NCBI GenBank assembly: GCA_958403395.1
Contig: CATXXF010000030.1
Location: 1 to 23,826 of the forward strand
Direction: 5' to 3'
Origin: an uncultured Collinsella sp.
GTDB taxonomy: Bacteria; Actinomycetota; Coriobacteriia; Coriobacteriales; Coriobacteriaceae
Length of the DNA stretch: 23,826 bases
Positions 22,365-23,826 of the stretch are shown here, one piece after another. Every line of letters starts with the position of its first letter. Positions within the stretch are counted from its first letter, which is position 1. The notes below the pieces were generated by a model. The model was not told the origin of the DNA. It worked only from the letters and a program-made list of their open reading frames with translations, and did not search any database. Position numbers and translations under genes: made by a program.

Positions 22365-23826
22365 ATGGCTAAGCCTAAGTACAAGCTTTCCGATACCCGT
22401 AACATCGGCATCATGGCTCACATCGATGCCGGTAAGACCACCACGACCGAGCGTATTCTTTACTACACCGGTAAGACCCACAAGATCGGTGAGGTCCATG
22501 AGGGCGCTGCCACCATGGACTGGATGGTTCAGGAGCAGGAGCGCGGCGTAACCATTACCTCCGCTGCTACCACGTGCTTCTGGAAGAAGGACGGTACCGA
22601 CTACCGCATCCAGATCATCGACACCCCGGGCCACGTTGACTTCACCGCCGAGGTCGAGCGCTGCCTGCGCGTCCTCGATGGCGCTGTCGCCGTCTTCGAT
22701 GCCGTTGCCGGCGTTCAGCCCCAGTCTGAGACCGTTTGGCGTCAGGCTTCTACCTTCAACGTCCCCCGCATCGCCTTCATCAACAAGTATGACCGCGTGG
22801 GCGCTGACTTCTTCAACGCTATCGAGACCATGAAGGATCGTCTCGACGCCAACGCCGTGGCCGCTCAGGTCCCGATGGGCGCCGAGGACAACTTCTGGGG
22901 CGTCATCGACCTCGTCACCATGACTGCTTGGGACTTCAAGGCCGACGACAAGGGCATGACCTACCCCGAGCCGATGGACGAGATCCCGGCTGAGTTCGCC
23001 GACATCGCTGCCACCAAGCGCGAGGAGCTCCTCGACGCTGCTGCCAGCTTTGACGACGAGCTCATGGAGAAGATCCTCATGGAGGAGGACTTCACCGTCG
23101 AGGAGCTCAAGGCTGCTCTGCGCAAGGGCGTTCTGGCCAACGAGCTCAACCTCGTCTTTGTGGGCTCCGCCTACAAGAACAAGGGCGTCCAGGAGCTGCT
23201 CGACGCTGTCGTCGACTACCTGCCCAGCCCGCTCGACGTCGAGGCCGTCACCGGTACCGATCCGGACACCGGCGAGGAGATCCAGCGTCATCCTTCCTTC
23301 GACGAGCCCTTCTCCGGCCTGGTCTTCAAGATCATGACCGACCCGTTCGTCGGTAAGCTCACCTATGTCCGCGTTTACTCCGGCCGCGCCGAGTCCGGCT
23401 CCTACGTGGTCAACGCTTCCAACGGTCAGCGCGAGCGCCTCGGCCGCATCCTCGAGATGAACGCCGCCGAGCGTATCGACCGTGACGACGCTGCCGCCGG
23501 CGACATCGTCGCTTGCGTCGGCTTCAAGAACTCCACCACCGGTGACACCCTGTGCGAAGAGGGCAAGGAGATCGTCCTCGAGAAGATCGAGTTCGCTAAG
23601 CCCGTTATCGACGTTGCCATCGAGCCCAAGACCAAGGCCGAGCAGGACAAGATGTCCCTGGCTCTGACCAAGCTCGCCGAGGAGGACCCGACCTTCCAGG
23701 TGTCCACCAACCACGAGACCGGCCAGACCATCATCGCCGGCATGGGCGAGCTGCACCTCGAGATCATCGTCGACCGTCTGCTCCGCGAGTTCAAGGTTGA
23801 CGCTAACGTTGGTAAGCCCCAGGTTG
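22365..23826 (+). CDS. fusA: Elongation factor G (partial, runs off the window)
   Basis: Translocation GTPase; the first 487 codons of an expected roughly 700 are present. AAGGA lies 6 nt before the ATG and the gene begins 19 nt after rpsG. GTPase motifs are AHIDAGKTTTTER (G1), RGVTIT (G2), DTPGHVD (G3) and NKYD (G4, usually NKMD in EF-G). Domain II (LVFKIMTDPFVGKLTYVRVYSG) and the start of domain III follow. MDWMVQEQERG fits EF-G rather than tetracycline-resistance proteins. It is part of the rpsL-rpsG-fusA operon. Confidence 0.97.
   Translation, partial: MAKPKYKLSDTRNIGIMAHIDAGKTTTTERILYYTGKTHKIGEVHEGAATMDWMVQEQERGVTITSAATTCFWKKDGTDYRIQIIDTPGHVDFTAEVERCLRVLDGAVAVFDAVAGVQPQSETVWRQASTFNVPRIAFINKYDRVGADFFNAIETMKDRLDANAVAAQVPMGAEDNFWGVIDLVTMTAWDFKADDKGMTYPEPMDEIPAEFADIAATKREELLDAAASFDDELMEKILMEEDFTVEELKAALRKGVLANELNLVFVGSAYKNKGVQELLDAVVDYLPSPLDVEAVTGTDPDTGEEIQRHPSFDEPFSGLVFKIMTDPFVGKLTYVRVYSGRAESGSYVVNASNGQRERLGRILEMNAAERIDRDDAAAGDIVACVGFKNSTTGDTLCEEGKEIVLEKIEFAKPVIDVAIEPKTKAEQDKMSLALTKLAEEDPTFQVSTNHETGQTIIAGMGELHLEIIVDRLLREFKVDANVGKPQV

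Noticed and set aside
22347..23756. 469-codon minus-strand frame
   Set aside because: Antisense shadow of fusA.

Overview
The window is about 60% GC and carries housekeeping genes with actinobacterial-type sequences. Gene content, the long RpoC and the abundant palindromic repeats suggest a member of the Coriobacteriia, most likely Collinsella or a close relative. This is inferred from protein character; no 16S gene or database comparison is available.

Layout. Positions 1-8000 are accessory metabolism: a fused FeoA-FeoB ferrous iron transporter with candidate metal-repressor operators, a SotB-like MFS exporter, a GH13 amylase-family gene broken by one in-frame TGA, a family 6 hypoxanthine/uracil-type DNA glycosylase, a convergent unknown gene on the minus strand, and a class I/II aminotransferase. 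From 8000 onward lies core information processing, all on the plus strand: rplJ-rplL with an L10 leader and attenuator, galU, rpoB-rpoC, an ECF sigma/anti-sigma pair, then rpsL-rpsG-fusA, with fusA cut by the window edge. galU sits between rplL and rpoB, and the sigma module sits between rpoC and rpsL; both interrupt the usual rplJL-rpoBC / rpsLG-fusA order.

Most striking observations. (1) Three copies of a 170-220 bp palindromic element (8005-8222, about 19012-19204, about 21052-21244) share constant blocks, while the stems differ between copies and stay complementary. Two copies flank the sigma/anti-sigma module, which also has 28-bp inverted repeats at its edges. (2) RNA polymerase departs from normally invariant sequence: the fork-loop-2 segment of beta is replaced by a longer one, several beta-prime active-centre motifs differ, and beta-prime ends in a domain resembling the alpha subunit C-terminal DNA-binding domain. 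(3) The last third of the aminotransferase gene, ending at a palindromic element, shows an abrupt strand-asymmetric change in wobble bases (G replaced by A, T replaced by C). (4) RpsL has Arg at position 88, where substitutions are known to give streptomycin resistance.
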